A stretch of 62,454 nt of DNA from Bdellovibrionales bacterium (GTDB taxonomy: Bacteria; Bdellovibrionota; Bdellovibrionia; Bdellovibrionales; JAMPXM01): assembly GCA_005808505.1 (NCBI GenBank), contig SYLX01000068.1:1-62454 (forward strand). Direction: 5' to 3'. Below the pieces are notes generated by a model. That model had not been told where the DNA came from. It saw only the letters and a program-made list of their open reading frames with translations, and made no database searches. Each line of letters starts with the position of its first letter. Within the stretch, counting starts at the first letter, position 1. Below, piece after piece: positions 43,386-51,142 of this stretch. Both the position numbers and the translations under genes were made by a program.

Positions 43386-44918
43386 ATGGAGAACACGACT
43401 TCGGGCAACGAGCAGCCAACTGGGCAAGTAGAAGCAGGCGCCGGGACAGAGCGCGAAAATCCTTTGCGCGCGGAGAAACGCCGGAAGCTGCAGGAGTTAA
43501 GAAAAGCTGGGCTCGATCCGTTTCCGCATAACTTCGAGCGAAATGCGCTTGCGGCCAACCTTGTGCGCGAATTTGATAGCGCGCTCGGAGCCGGTGAAGC
43601 GCGCGAGAATTCTCGTTACCGTATCGCGGGTCGCTTGATGACAAAGCGCCCGATGGGAAAAGCGGCGTTCTTCAACATCCAAGACGGCAGCGGCACGATT
43701 CAGTGCTACGTCCGCAAAGAAGAGCTCTCGCCCGAAGACAACACGGCATTTGAACTTCTCGATATCGGCGATATCGTCGGCATCGAAGGTTTCGTTTTCA
43801 AAACGAAAAAAGGTGAGCTCTCGCTTCATTGCCAAGAGTTCAAAATGCTCTGCAAGACGCTTGAGCCGTTGCCGGAGAAATACCATGGCCTCAGCGACGT
43901 CGAGATCAAGTACCGTCACCGCCATCTTGACCTCATTACGGATCCCGAGTCGCGGGAAGTTTTCCGCAAACGCTCAAAGATCATCGCGGAGATCCGCAAC
44001 TGGTTGAACGCTCGCGGCTTCCTCGAAGTCGAGACGCCCACTCTTCAGCCGATCTACGGCGGAGCAGCGGCCTACCCATTCTCAACTCATCACCGCGCAC
44101 TCGACATGAAGCTCTACATGAAGATCTCGCCTGAGCTTTACCTCAAGCGCCTAATCGTCGGCGGCTTCGAGAAAGTTTACGAGATTGGAAAAAACTTCCG
44201 CAACGAAGGCATCGATCGCACGCACAATCCTGAGTTTACGATGCTCGAGTGGTATGAAGCTTATACCGACTACAAATACCAGATGAAGCAGTTCGAAGAG
44301 CTCGTTTCGCACCTAGCGGTCGCGGTGACGGGATCAATGAAAATTGTTTATGACGGTCGCGAGATCGATTTCTCGCCGCCTTGGCGCCGTCTGACGGTTC
44401 ACGATGGAATCAAAGAGTACGGTGGCTTCGAGGTAGACGGCATGACCGAAGAGATGCTCTTCAAAAAATGCCGCGAGTTGGGTTCCGACATGGAAAAGCC
44501 AGGCTCCAAAGGCGAAATGATCATGGAGCTCTTTGAGCTCGTGGCTGAACCTCATCTCTGGCAGCCGACTTTCGTGATGGATCATCCGGTCGAGATTTCG
44601 CCGCTCACGAAACGCCATCGCGAGAACCCCGATCTCGTCGAGCGCTTTGAGCCGTTTGCGGCTTTCATGGAGATCGGCAACTCGTACTCCGAATTGAATG
44701 ATCCCGAAGAGCAGTACGAGCGCCTCAAAGAGCAAGAAGCTAAACGCGTTGTCGATGAAGAAGCTCAACCGATGGACGAAGACTTCCTCCACGCGATCGA
44801 TACGGGCATGCCCCCGACGGGCGGAGTTGGTCTCGGGGTCGACCGGATCGTCACGATCCTCACGGATCGCCAGAGCATCCGGGACATCATCTTGTTCCCG
44901 ACGATGAAGTTCAAGTAA
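43386..44918 (+). CDS. lysS: Lysyl-tRNA synthetase (class II)
   Basis: 510 residues. Charges tRNA-Lys. The anticodon-binding OB domain is visible (YRIAGRLMTKRPMGKAAFFNIQDGSG, QCYVRK), then class II motif 1 (FLEVETPTLQPIYGGAAAYPF), motif 2 (FEKVYEIGKNFRNEGIDRTHNPEFTMLEWYEAY) and motif 3 (GMPPTGGVGLGVDRIVTILTD). Length matches bacterial LysS. The N-terminal 25 residues are acidic and not conserved. No clear Shine-Dalgarno precedes the ATG, so the true start may be slightly different. The rhodanese-like gene lies 44 nt downstream. Confidence 0.97.
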   Translation: MENTTSGNEQPTGQVEAGAGTERENPLRAEKRRKLQELRKAGLDPFPHNFERNALAANLVREFDSALGAGEARENSRYRIAGRLMTKRPMGKAAFFNIQDGSGTIQCYVRKEELSPEDNTAFELLDIGDIVGIEGFVFKTKKGELSLHCQEFKMLCKTLEPLPEKYHGLSDVEIKYRHRHLDLITDPESREVFRKRSKIIAEIRNWLNARGFLEVETPTLQPIYGGAAAYPFSTHHRALDMKLYMKISPELYLKRLIVGGFEKVYEIGKNFRNEGIDRTHNPEFTMLEWYEAYTDYKYQMKQFEELVSHLAVAVTGSMKIVYDGREIDFSPPWRRLTVHDGIKEYGGFEVDGMTEEMLFKKCRELGSDMEKPGSKGEMIMELFELVAEPHLWQPTFVMDHPVEISPLTKRHRENPDLVERFEPFAAFMEIGNSYSELNDPEEQYERLKEQEAKRVVDEEAQPMDEDFLHAIDTGMPPTGGVGLGVDRIVTILTDRQSIRDIILFPTMKFK

Positions 44919-44962
44919 GTCTTCCGGAAGCCGTAAGTGAAGCAAAAGCTGAGGAGCGAGCG

Positions 44963-45886
44963 ATGCGCGTTTTAGGTCTACGAATTTTGGTTTTAGTTTC
45001 GCTCGCGATCTCGGGCTTCGTTCAGATCGGGTGCCAGACGGCGCCGACCGTCGCTCGCGAGAATCCCGAGCGGAAGCTCGAGGGCGCCGAGCGGTTACTT
45101 GCGCCCGTGCGCGTGACGCCCGAAACGGTCGTCGTCGATGCGCGACCGCAGTTTGAGTACTCGGTGGCGCATATTCCTCGTTCGATCAACCTCCAGTGGC
45201 AAGAGTTCACCGAGCGTGAGACGGCTCAGCGAGGCATTCTCCAAAACGATCTCTTCGGCATCACGCGAAGACTTGCGCGCTTGGGGGTCGATCCTTCGTC
45301 TCACGTCGTGGTCGTGGGACAAGGCTTCAAAGGAATCGGCGAAGAAGGTCGTATCGCCTGGATGCTCGCGTATCTCGGCGTTCAAAACGTGCAGTTTAGC
45401 GACATCGATGCGCTGAAGGCTCGGTTCACGAACAACGTCGATGAAGGCAGCGCGAAAGCCAAAGCGATCTGGAAGCCTGAACCAGTCGAATCGCTGAACG
45501 TCACACGTGATGAAGTTCTCTTCGCGGTCAACAACAAGGGAATGTTTCAACCCATCAAGTATGACAACGCCGAAGCACCGGTCCTTTACCGCGTTATCGA
45601 CGTGCGAACGGCTCGCGAGTACCTTGGGCGCGGTTCTCGAAAGAATGTACCGAACATCGAAGCGATCAATATTCCCTGGCAAGAGTTCTTCGATAGCTCG
45701 CTTCGTGTACGTTCTGACATCGGCGAAAAGCTCAAGACCGTCGGCATTCTGCCGGAACACCGAATCATCGTGATGGATAACGATGGCGTTAGCTCCGCCG
45801 CCTGCACGATGGCGCTTCGTGCGCTCGGTTTCTCAAAGGCTGGCAATTACGCCGGCGGATGGAACGATTTGCTCTCGCGCTTCTAA
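44963..45886 (+). CDS. Lipoprotein with two rhodanese-like domains, probably inactive
   Basis: 307 residues, ATG with GAGGAG upstream. A lipoprotein signal ends in SGFVQIGC. Two rhodanese folds follow: one from about residue 45 (VVVDARPQFEYSVAHIPRSI, then VVVVGQGFKGIGEEGRIAWM) and one from about 205 (RVIDVRTAREYLGRG, AINIPWQEFF, then IIVMDNDGVSSAACTMALRALGF). Active rhodaneses carry Cys at the start of the active loop. Here the loops read GQGFKGIGEEG and DNDGVSSA, so both lack it. The protein is therefore likely a binding or structural periplasmic protein, not a sulfurtransferase. Confidence 0.78.
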   Translation: MRVLGLRILVLVSLAISGFVQIGCQTAPTVARENPERKLEGAERLLAPVRVTPETVVVDARPQFEYSVAHIPRSINLQWQEFTERETAQRGILQNDLFGITRRLARLGVDPSSHVVVVGQGFKGIGEEGRIAWMLAYLGVQNVQFSDIDALKARFTNNVDEGSAKAKAIWKPEPVESLNVTRDEVLFAVNNKGMFQPIKYDNAEAPVLYRVIDVRTAREYLGRGSRKNVPNIEAINIPWQEFFDSSLRVRSDIGEKLKTVGILPEHRIIVMDNDGVSSAACTMALRALGFSKAGNYAGGWNDLLSRF

Positions 45887-45940
45887 AATGATCCAGGGTC
45901 TGAGCGTAAATTTGAAATAGTACGTGCCAGGGCAACGGGG

Positions 45941-45961
45941 ATGCCTTCATGCTTGAGGCAT
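45941..45961 (+). promoter_or_regulatory. Hairpin enclosing the start region of the DUF4153 gene
   Basis: ATGCCT (45941-45946) pairs with AGGCAT (45956-45961) around a 9-nt loop. The 3' arm contains the GAGG-like site and the first bases of the ATG at 45960, so folding would hide the start. Confidence 0.4.
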
Positions 45962-47801
45962 GAAGAAGTCTGTTTTTCTCCTCTCGCGCGAAGATGTTCG
46001 GCTCATTCTCAATCGCGATCTCATGACGCTTTTGTCGGCGCTGTCGTGTTTTGTCGCCGTTCTCGTGGTGACGTTCAATCGGGACGACTCGACAGCGTGG
46101 CCGTGGATGGCGATAGGCACGTCAAGCGCTCTCGGGATCTCTTACTTCATCGCCGTGGCGCAAGCGTTTGACGGAAGAAGAAAACTGATCGCAAATGCGA
46201 TCGGCATCGCTGTCTTCTCGGGCTTTGCCGTCTACGGCGTAAATCTCGGCGTCAAGGCTGCAGGCATCTTTGGATTTCGGGCGCTTTATCTCGCGCTCCT
46301 GACCCATCTTCTCATCGCGGTCGCAATATTAGGTCGGCAGAACTTTCGCGAAAAGACGATGCCGTTTTGGCAGTACAACTGGTTTGTTCTGACTCGACTT
46401 ATCTATGCCGCCGTTTGCTCAATCATTTTCGCTGGAGGTCTCACGGCTGCGCTCACGCTAGTTCCGAAACTTTTCGGTGGAGGCCAGGCCGAAATGCTAC
46501 CGGATACGGCCTATGAAGTGAATTGGGTCGGTGCCGTGCCAGCTGAGGCCTACGCGGTCGTATGGGCGTTTGCGATCATCCTTCTCAATACGGTGTTGGT
46601 TCTCGCTGCCCTCAACCGAGTCAAAGAGGCGGTGGAGGAGCCCGAAGTTCCGCGCGAGTTGATGGTGCTTGCACAATGGATTTTTACGCCGCTTTCGATG
46701 GTTTACACCGCGATTATCCTCGCTTATTTAGTTCGGCTTCTCGCGCGCCAAGAGTGGCCATCAGGTGGTGTTGGTTATCTAGTTTCGGGTCTGACGTTCA
46801 TGGTGATCCTTTCGTATTTGATCCAACGCCCGATGGAGGAGAAAGGGCTGCTTGCGCCTTTCTTCCGCAACTACTGGAAGTGGAGTTTCGCCCTCCTCTT
46901 GCCGCCGCTCTTCACACTCGCAGTCGCAATTTACTTGCGTGTTAATCAGTACGGGTGGACGGAGCCGCGCTACTACCTCGCGATGCTCACGGTGTGGGCG
47001 ATCGGAGTTGCGTTTTATTACCTACGTCCGTTCCGCCGAGGCATTGCCGTCATTCCGCTCTCTCTTTTCGTAATGGGCCTTTTGACTTGGATGGGGCCAT
47101 TGAGCGGTAAGTCCGCCGAAACTCGATCGCAATCTGCACGCTTTGACTCGCTCATGAAAGAATATGGCGCACAGTGGGACGGCGAGAAGTACAAGTACCG
47201 CGAAAGCCTCTCGATCGCACAAATCGATAAGCTCAGAGGGTCTTCCCAGTGGCTTTGCCGAAATCTTTCGCCGTCGGATTACCTCAAGGCCCTCGAGATT
47301 CCGCAGGTCAAGTGGCCGGAACCCGTGCCCGAACATTGTTATGCACTCACGGTAGGTAGCCTCTCACTCGAGGATTTCGGTGAAAAACTTCTCGCCATCG
47401 GACCTGAGAAAGATACCGCCCAAGGGCGACGTTATTTTCAATCGACGAAGGGCGTCTTCAAAATCCCTCAAGGCTCCGGAGTCTTCACTTACTTTTCGGC
47501 GGCTGCCAACGGCTCCCAACCTTTGGAGCTCGCCGATGGCGAAACCATTACCTCCAATGACTACCAGAAGGGCTATTTAAGTTGGGTGCGCAAAGGTGCC
47601 AGGCACCATTTGGTAATGCTCCGTGCCTTCGATGATCAAAAAAAGGAGTTTCTGGAATTTGTCGGTGAGGATGGGACCGTTTTACGAATCCATTCACTGA
47701 ATGTCGGGGGCAGCATTCGCGGAGAGGATGTCCAGATCAGCAGCGAGCTCCAGCTTTTGATCGAACTCCGAAAGCAGGGCCAAAAGGCGACTGGTCCCTG
47801 A
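45960..47801 (+). CDS. DUF4153 membrane protein
   Basis: 613 residues. The first 380 residues hold about ten membrane helices (LMTLLSALSCFVAVLVVTF, LGISYFIAVAQAF, AIGIAVFSGFAVYGVNLG and so on) typical of DUF4153 proteins, with LTHLLIAVAILG and FWQYNWFVLTRLIYA inside. The remaining 230 residues are soluble (TRSQSARFDSLMKEYGAQWDGEKYKYRES). The last part would sit in the periplasm or cytoplasm depending on helix count. Function unknown. The palindrome GGTGCCAGGCACC at 47595-47607 lies inside the coding sequence (encoding part of RKGARHH), an odd place for a repeat otherwise found after a stop codon. Start codon lies in a hairpin. Confidence 0.78.
   Translation: MKKSVFLLSREDVRLILNRDLMTLLSALSCFVAVLVVTFNRDDSTAWPWMAIGTSSALGISYFIAVAQAFDGRRKLIANAIGIAVFSGFAVYGVNLGVKAAGIFGFRALYLALLTHLLIAVAILGRQNFREKTMPFWQYNWFVLTRLIYAAVCSIIFAGGLTAALTLVPKLFGGGQAEMLPDTAYEVNWVGAVPAEAYAVVWAFAIILLNTVLVLAALNRVKEAVEEPEVPRELMVLAQWIFTPLSMVYTAIILAYLVRLLARQEWPSGGVGYLVSGLTFMVILSYLIQRPMEEKGLLAPFFRNYWKWSFALLLPPLFTLAVAIYLRVNQYGWTEPRYYLAMLTVWAIGVAFYYLRPFRRGIAVIPLSLFVMGLLTWMGPLSGKSAETRSQSARFDSLMKEYGAQWDGEKYKYRESLSIAQIDKLRGSSQWLCRNLSPSDYLKALEIPQVKWPEPVPEHCYALTVGSLSLEDFGEKLLAIGPEKDTAQGRRYFQSTKGVFKIPQGSGVFTYFSAAANGSQPLELADGETITSNDYQKGYLSWVRKGARHHLVMLRAFDDQKKEFLEFVGEDGTVLRIHSLNVGGSIRGEDVQISSELQLLIELRKQGQKATGP
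47595..47607. repeat. 13-bp palindrome GGTGCCAGGCACC inside a coding region
   Basis: Identical apart from the central base to the first 13 bp of palindrome copy 3 at 43292 (GGTGCCTGGCACC). It is read in frame as part of GARH in the soluble domain of the DUF4153 protein. Confidence 0.6.
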
Positions 47802-47895
47802 CGGTACGAAACTTGATACTTCCCCCTCGTATCGAGACGCGAGTGCGGTTTCGCACCAGGGAACGAGAGCGTTCTCTTCAGCGGTTTTCGATTTC

Positions 47896-47922
47896 AATCC
47901 ATAGCCAGAAGTTGGCTGGATT
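47896..47922 (+). promoter_or_regulatory. Leader hairpin before the His/Gly-rich protein gene
   Basis: AATCC-(AT)-AGCCA pairs with TGGCT-GGATT around a 5-nt loop. It ends 21 nt before the GTG start, with GTGGGGG in between as a possible ribosome site. No T-tract directly follows. Confidence 0.4.
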
Positions 47923-47943
47923 CATTTTGGTGGGGGTTTTCAA

Positions 47944-48984
47944 GTGACGAATCTTTTCCGTGGTTTGCTCGCCGCACTCGTGATGAGTTCGAGTGTCATC
48001 GCCCAAGCTTCCGTGCACGAGTTGCGTGCCCTGGCTTCGAACGTGAGCGCTCGCATTGAGCAGAGTGCGCAGGGTCTTGCGCCTGGTTCACGCCAGACAA
48101 TCCGCTCGCAGTTTCAATACATTCTTCCGATTTTGGAGCGAGCGGCGTTTCAACAAGCGGGCGATGTCAGCAACATCCGTCGCCAAGCGCGCGCGGCCGT
48201 TCGTCTTTTGAATCAGACTCAAGACTTTGCAATCACGCCCCAAGATGAACAGCGCATCGTCTTCGCGTACTCGCAGATTCAGCAGTCACTTCCCGGCGGT
48301 GTGATCGGTGGACCCGATGGCGCAGCGATCGGTGGGATCGTCGGTGAAATCATCGGCGGCGTGATCGGTGGAATCATCGATAACCAGAACGGTGGCAATC
48401 ACGGCCCTGGTCCCGGTGCCGGCTGGCCTCCAGGAGGCGGACACCACGGTGGTGGGCACAACGGCGGCGGACACCACGGCGGCGGACACCACGGCGGCGG
48501 ACACCACGGCGGCGGCTGGCCTCCAGGGGGCGGACACGGCGGTGGTCATGGGGGTGGACACCACGGCGGCGGTCATCACGGCGGCGGACACGGTGGACCT
48601 AATCAACCGGATCCGTACTATCCTCCGGGACACGGAAATCCAGGCTGGCCGAATCAACCTGGATATCCGCCTCCGTCAAATCCGGGCGGTGGCTACAGCG
48701 ATCCGTGCAGCGCGATCTACTCGGGTGGATACGCTAACGGTAACTCAATTGTGTTTACGCTCAACCGCGCCGGCGGTAATCAGGTTTCCGTTTCGTTCTT
48801 GCTCAATGGGCAGCACGTTTTTCAATCGACGGGAACTTGCGACATTTATCCCGACGGAGGCGCTGTCATCACGACGTGGCCTGCGGGTCCTGTTCCCTCG
48901 CACAGCGCGACGATCACTCCTTACGGCGTGATGCAGGGGCAACAAAACCCGGGCTTCGCGTTCTCGGCAAACCGAGTCATGTAA
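47944..48984 (+). CDS. Exported protein with His/Gly repeat array
   Basis: 346 residues from a GTG start. Signal peptide GLLAALVMSSSVIAQA. The N-terminal half is helical (residues 22-115), followed by a glycine-zipper-like stretch (GAAIGGIVGEIIGGVIGGII), which often inserts in or crosses membranes. Residues 164-218 are about ten units of GGGHH/GGGH/GGGWPP, then a Pro/Tyr/Trp region (YYPPGHGNPGWPNQPGYPPP). The last 100 residues form a small beta domain with two Cys (SDPCSAIY, TGTCDIYP). The His array could bind Zn, Ni or Cu, but this is inferred only from composition. A terminator follows. Confidence 0.75.
   Translation: MTNLFRGLLAALVMSSSVIAQASVHELRALASNVSARIEQSAQGLAPGSRQTIRSQFQYILPILERAAFQQAGDVSNIRRQARAAVRLLNQTQDFAITPQDEQRIVFAYSQIQQSLPGGVIGGPDGAAIGGIVGEIIGGVIGGIIDNQNGGNHGPGPGAGWPPGGGHHGGGHNGGGHHGGGHHGGGHHGGGWPPGGGHGGGHGGGHHGGGHHGGGHGGPNQPDPYYPPGHGNPGWPNQPGYPPPSNPGGGYSDPCSAIYSGGYANGNSIVFTLNRAGGNQVSVSFLLNGQHVFQSTGTCDIYPDGGAVITTWPAGPVPSHSATITPYGVMQGQQNPGFAFSANRVM
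48433..48597 (+). repeat. 15-bp tandem repeat encoding GGGHH units
   Basis: Units such as GGCGGCGGACACCAC recur in frame with small variations (GGHN, GGWPP, GGH). Identical adjacent copies around 48463-48507 suggest recent slippage, so copy number may vary between strains. Confidence 0.9.
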
Positions 48985-49012
48985 GCTCGTAGAGCTCGGA
49001 ATATAAAACTCC

Positions 49013-49045
49013 AAAAAGGGTGGTCTGCGGATCACCCTTTTTTTA
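49013..49045 (+). terminator. Terminator after the His/Gly-rich gene
   Basis: AAAAAGGGTG / CACCCTTTTTTT forms a ten-pair stem with a loop of about 10 nt and a strong T-tract. Confidence 0.9.
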
Positions 49046-49108
49046 TTGCCACACGGATCTCACAGCTGCTTGGATGAAAGCCTTCATTCCCACCGAGGAG
49101 TTCGTCTA

Positions 49109-49765
49109 ATGTTGCGTCATCCGCTTCCGTATTTGCTCGCCTTCGTCGTGCTCTTCACGATTGCTTGCTCAACATCCTCTAAACCTCACGGTTCCTACGA
49201 CTCCCCTCTGACGGGGAGCGCAGCCAGCGAACGCCAAATGATTCGCTCGGGTTCGCAAAAAGTCGAAGTCAAAAAACTTGAAGAAGCGAACGCCGAATTG
49301 CAGAAAATCACGACCGATGTCGGCGGCTTTATCGAGTCGTCAAACTTTGATGGTGACAACACTTCAACGTTCCGTATGCGCGTGCCATCGAAGCAACTCG
49401 ACGGCGTCATGGATCAGATCGCGAATCTCGGTACGGAGCTAGATCGCAACGTGAAGGCCGTCGACGTAACGGGCGAACTTTCGGATTTAAAAGCGCGCCT
49501 CGACAACGCCGTTTCGCTCCGAACTCGATTGCGGGAACTCGCCAAACAAGCGCGCGAGATGAAGGAAGTTCTTGAGCTTGAGCGCGAGCTTGCGCGTGTT
49601 CAGACGGAAATCGATCAGATCGAGGGACGCCTCAAAGGGATGCAATCTCAAGTTGCGCTTTCGCAAATCGACGTGACGTTCAAGAGAAAGAGGATCTTAG
49701 GTCCACTCGGTTACATCGGATACGGAGTAGCGTGGGCGGTCGAAAAGCTCTTCATCATCGAATAA
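49109..49765 (+). CDS. DUF4349 lipoprotein
   Basis: 218 residues. The ATG at 49109 has GAGGAG 7 nt upstream and starts a lipoprotein signal (LAFVVLFTIACSTSS, lipid on the AC Cys). The domain matches DUF4349: RQMIRSGSQKVEVKKLEEANAEL, TTDVGGFIESSN, FRMRVPSKQLDGVMDQIANLG, VDVTGELSDLKARLDNA, then a long coiled coil (REMKEVLELERELARVQTEIDQIEGRLKGM). A short hydrophobic stretch near the C-terminus (LGYIGYGVAWAVEKLFII) may touch the membrane. These are envelope proteins of unknown role. It is convergent with the HD-GYP gene and shares its terminator. Confidence 0.85.
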   Translation: MLRHPLPYLLAFVVLFTIACSTSSKPHGSYDSPLTGSAASERQMIRSGSQKVEVKKLEEANAELQKITTDVGGFIESSNFDGDNTSTFRMRVPSKQLDGVMDQIANLGTELDRNVKAVDVTGELSDLKARLDNAVSLRTRLRELAKQAREMKEVLELERELARVQTEIDQIEGRLKGMQSQVALSQIDVTFKRKRILGPLGYIGYGVAWAVEKLFIIE

Positions 49766-49790
49766 AAAAAGGGCCCCGCGAAGGCCCTTT
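49766..49790. terminator. Terminator between convergent DUF4349 and HD-GYP genes
   Basis: AAAGGGCC / GGCCCTTT with a 7-nt loop. The minus-strand side is followed by TTTTTTTATT, so it is strongest for the HD-GYP gene. Confidence 0.85.
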
Positions 49791-49795
49791 CATCG

Positions 49796-50749
49796 TTAAG
49801 AGGCTTTTTGCTTCATCCGGAAGAGCACAGAATTCATCGCTTTTAAAAGATCCGCGTCGTAGCGGTTGGCGAGCTTCGTCGACATGAATTCCAAAGCCAT
49901 GGTGGGATTCATCGGCTCGTTGTAGGAGCGCTTGGTCGTCAGTGCATCGTAGGTGTCGCAAATCGCCACGATCCGCGCCATGGGGTGGATCTCTGGGCCC
50001 GTGAGCTGCTGGGGATACCCGTTTCCTAAAAAGCTCTCGTGGTGTTCAAAGCAGCAGGCTTTCATTGCTTCCGAGCAGTTGTGGTCCGTCAAAATCCGGA
50101 GCCCGTACTGTGGATGCTTTTGCATCTGCGCCCATTCGGCATCATTCAGCGGCCCGTTTTTGCAGATGATGTCCACCGCAACGTTTCGTTTACCGATGTC
50201 GTGGAAGAGCGCACCGCGCCCGAGCTCAAGCAAATCTTCTTTGTTGTAGCCGACCGCATTTCCAAGGCCGAGCGAGTAGATGCCGACATCCAGCGAGTGG
50301 TTATAGGTGTAGAAGTCATGCGAAGAGAGGCTGATCAAGTGAGCCATGCCCTCGGGATGATTTTCCATGAAGTCGATGAAGTTCCCGATCAGTTCCTTGG
50401 AGTCGTGGAGCGCTTGATCCACTTCGGGTTGTTCGAAAATTTCTTCAGCCAAGGTGAGCGAACTTTCGCGCAAAATCTGCGCTTTGAGTTTCGCGTCGAT
50501 GGAATCTTCGTTCATGCGCTCAAAGACGTAGCGCTTATAGTTCGCGCGTTGAGCTTCGGGAACAAAGAAAATATCCGCACGGTCGAGCGATGAAATCTTC
50601 TCCGCTTTCAGAAGTTCGCCAGGGCGCAGGTAATGAATGAAACGACCGTTGATCATGATGAACACGTCGAACGTCGTCGGGCGCGACGGCAAAATCGTGC
50701 TCACGCGGATCTTGAAATAACGAGGGGCTTCGGTGGCTTTCGTTTCCAT
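49796..50749 (-). CDS. HD-GYP domain protein (likely c-di-GMP phosphodiesterase)
   Basis: 317 residues; the ATG at 50749 has GGAG 6 nt upstream. The N-terminal 120 residues form a separate domain (FKIRVSTILPSRPTTFDVFIMINGRFIHYLRPGE) seen ahead of HD-GYP in many Bdellovibrio-like proteins. The HD domain shows HDIGKRNVAVDIICKNGPL, the catalytic HD pair, then HPQYGLRIL and HHESFLGNGYPQQL. In the last motif the usual Asp/Asn two residues before GxGYP is Leu241, although H236, H237 and GYP are kept. It ends with MARIVAICDTYDALTTKRSYN, the standard signature. It would break down cyclic di-GMP in the cytoplasm. Confidence 0.9.
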   Translation of the reverse strand: METKATEAPRYFKIRVSTILPSRPTTFDVFIMINGRFIHYLRPGELLKAEKISSLDRADIFFVPEAQRANYKRYVFERMNEDSIDAKLKAQILRESSLTLAEEIFEQPEVDQALHDSKELIGNFIDFMENHPEGMAHLISLSSHDFYTYNHSLDVGIYSLGLGNAVGYNKEDLLELGRGALFHDIGKRNVAVDIICKNGPLNDAEWAQMQKHPQYGLRILTDHNCSEAMKACCFEHHESFLGNGYPQQLTGPEIHPMARIVAICDTYDALTTKRSYNEPMNPTMALEFMSTKLANRYDADLLKAMNSVLFRMKQKAS

Positions 50750-51142
50750 TGGCACTCCGGTGAGGCAGAGCCTTCGTTTGCCGAGGGCTCTCTTCAATTT
50801 TGCCATGGTTCAATTGACCTTAAAAGAAAAGATGACTTTACTGGTTGGCGAGCTGTTGAGCTTGGCGCATCCGTGGTTCGTCGCGAGATTTACCTAGCAA
50901 ACCGCGCCGTCGGAGGCCGCAATTTCTGGAAAATCGCGCGACCTTTGAGCAGTGGCCCGACTAATCGCGAGTGCAGGAGCCTGGTTTGCCCTAGCGGCTC
51001 AGCGTAAAATTCAGTGCAAAGCTCATTGCGAGACTCCGGGCGCGGGACTAGTCGATCGTCCTGAGACGAGTCGAAAGCAAGATCATTTTGCGACATCGCG
51101 TTCGGTGCTTTCTCTGCGCCCCGATTTGAGAGGAGTTCTAGC
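50750..51142 (+). other. 393-bp gap upstream of recG
   Basis: No convincing gene is seen here. TTGACC at 50814-50819 and TTTACT at 50837-50842 are separated by 17 bp and could be a recG promoter, leaving a leader of about 290 nt. No strong hairpin or ribosome site is found between them and the recG start. Confidence 0.4.

Noticed and set aside
48433..48597. CRISPR-like repeat array
   Set aside because: The repeats are contiguous 15-bp coding units without spacers.
48286..48657. 123-codon antisense frame in the His/Gly repeat region
   Set aside because: Its Val/Ala/Ser composition simply reflects the reverse complement of the GGC-rich tandem repeat.
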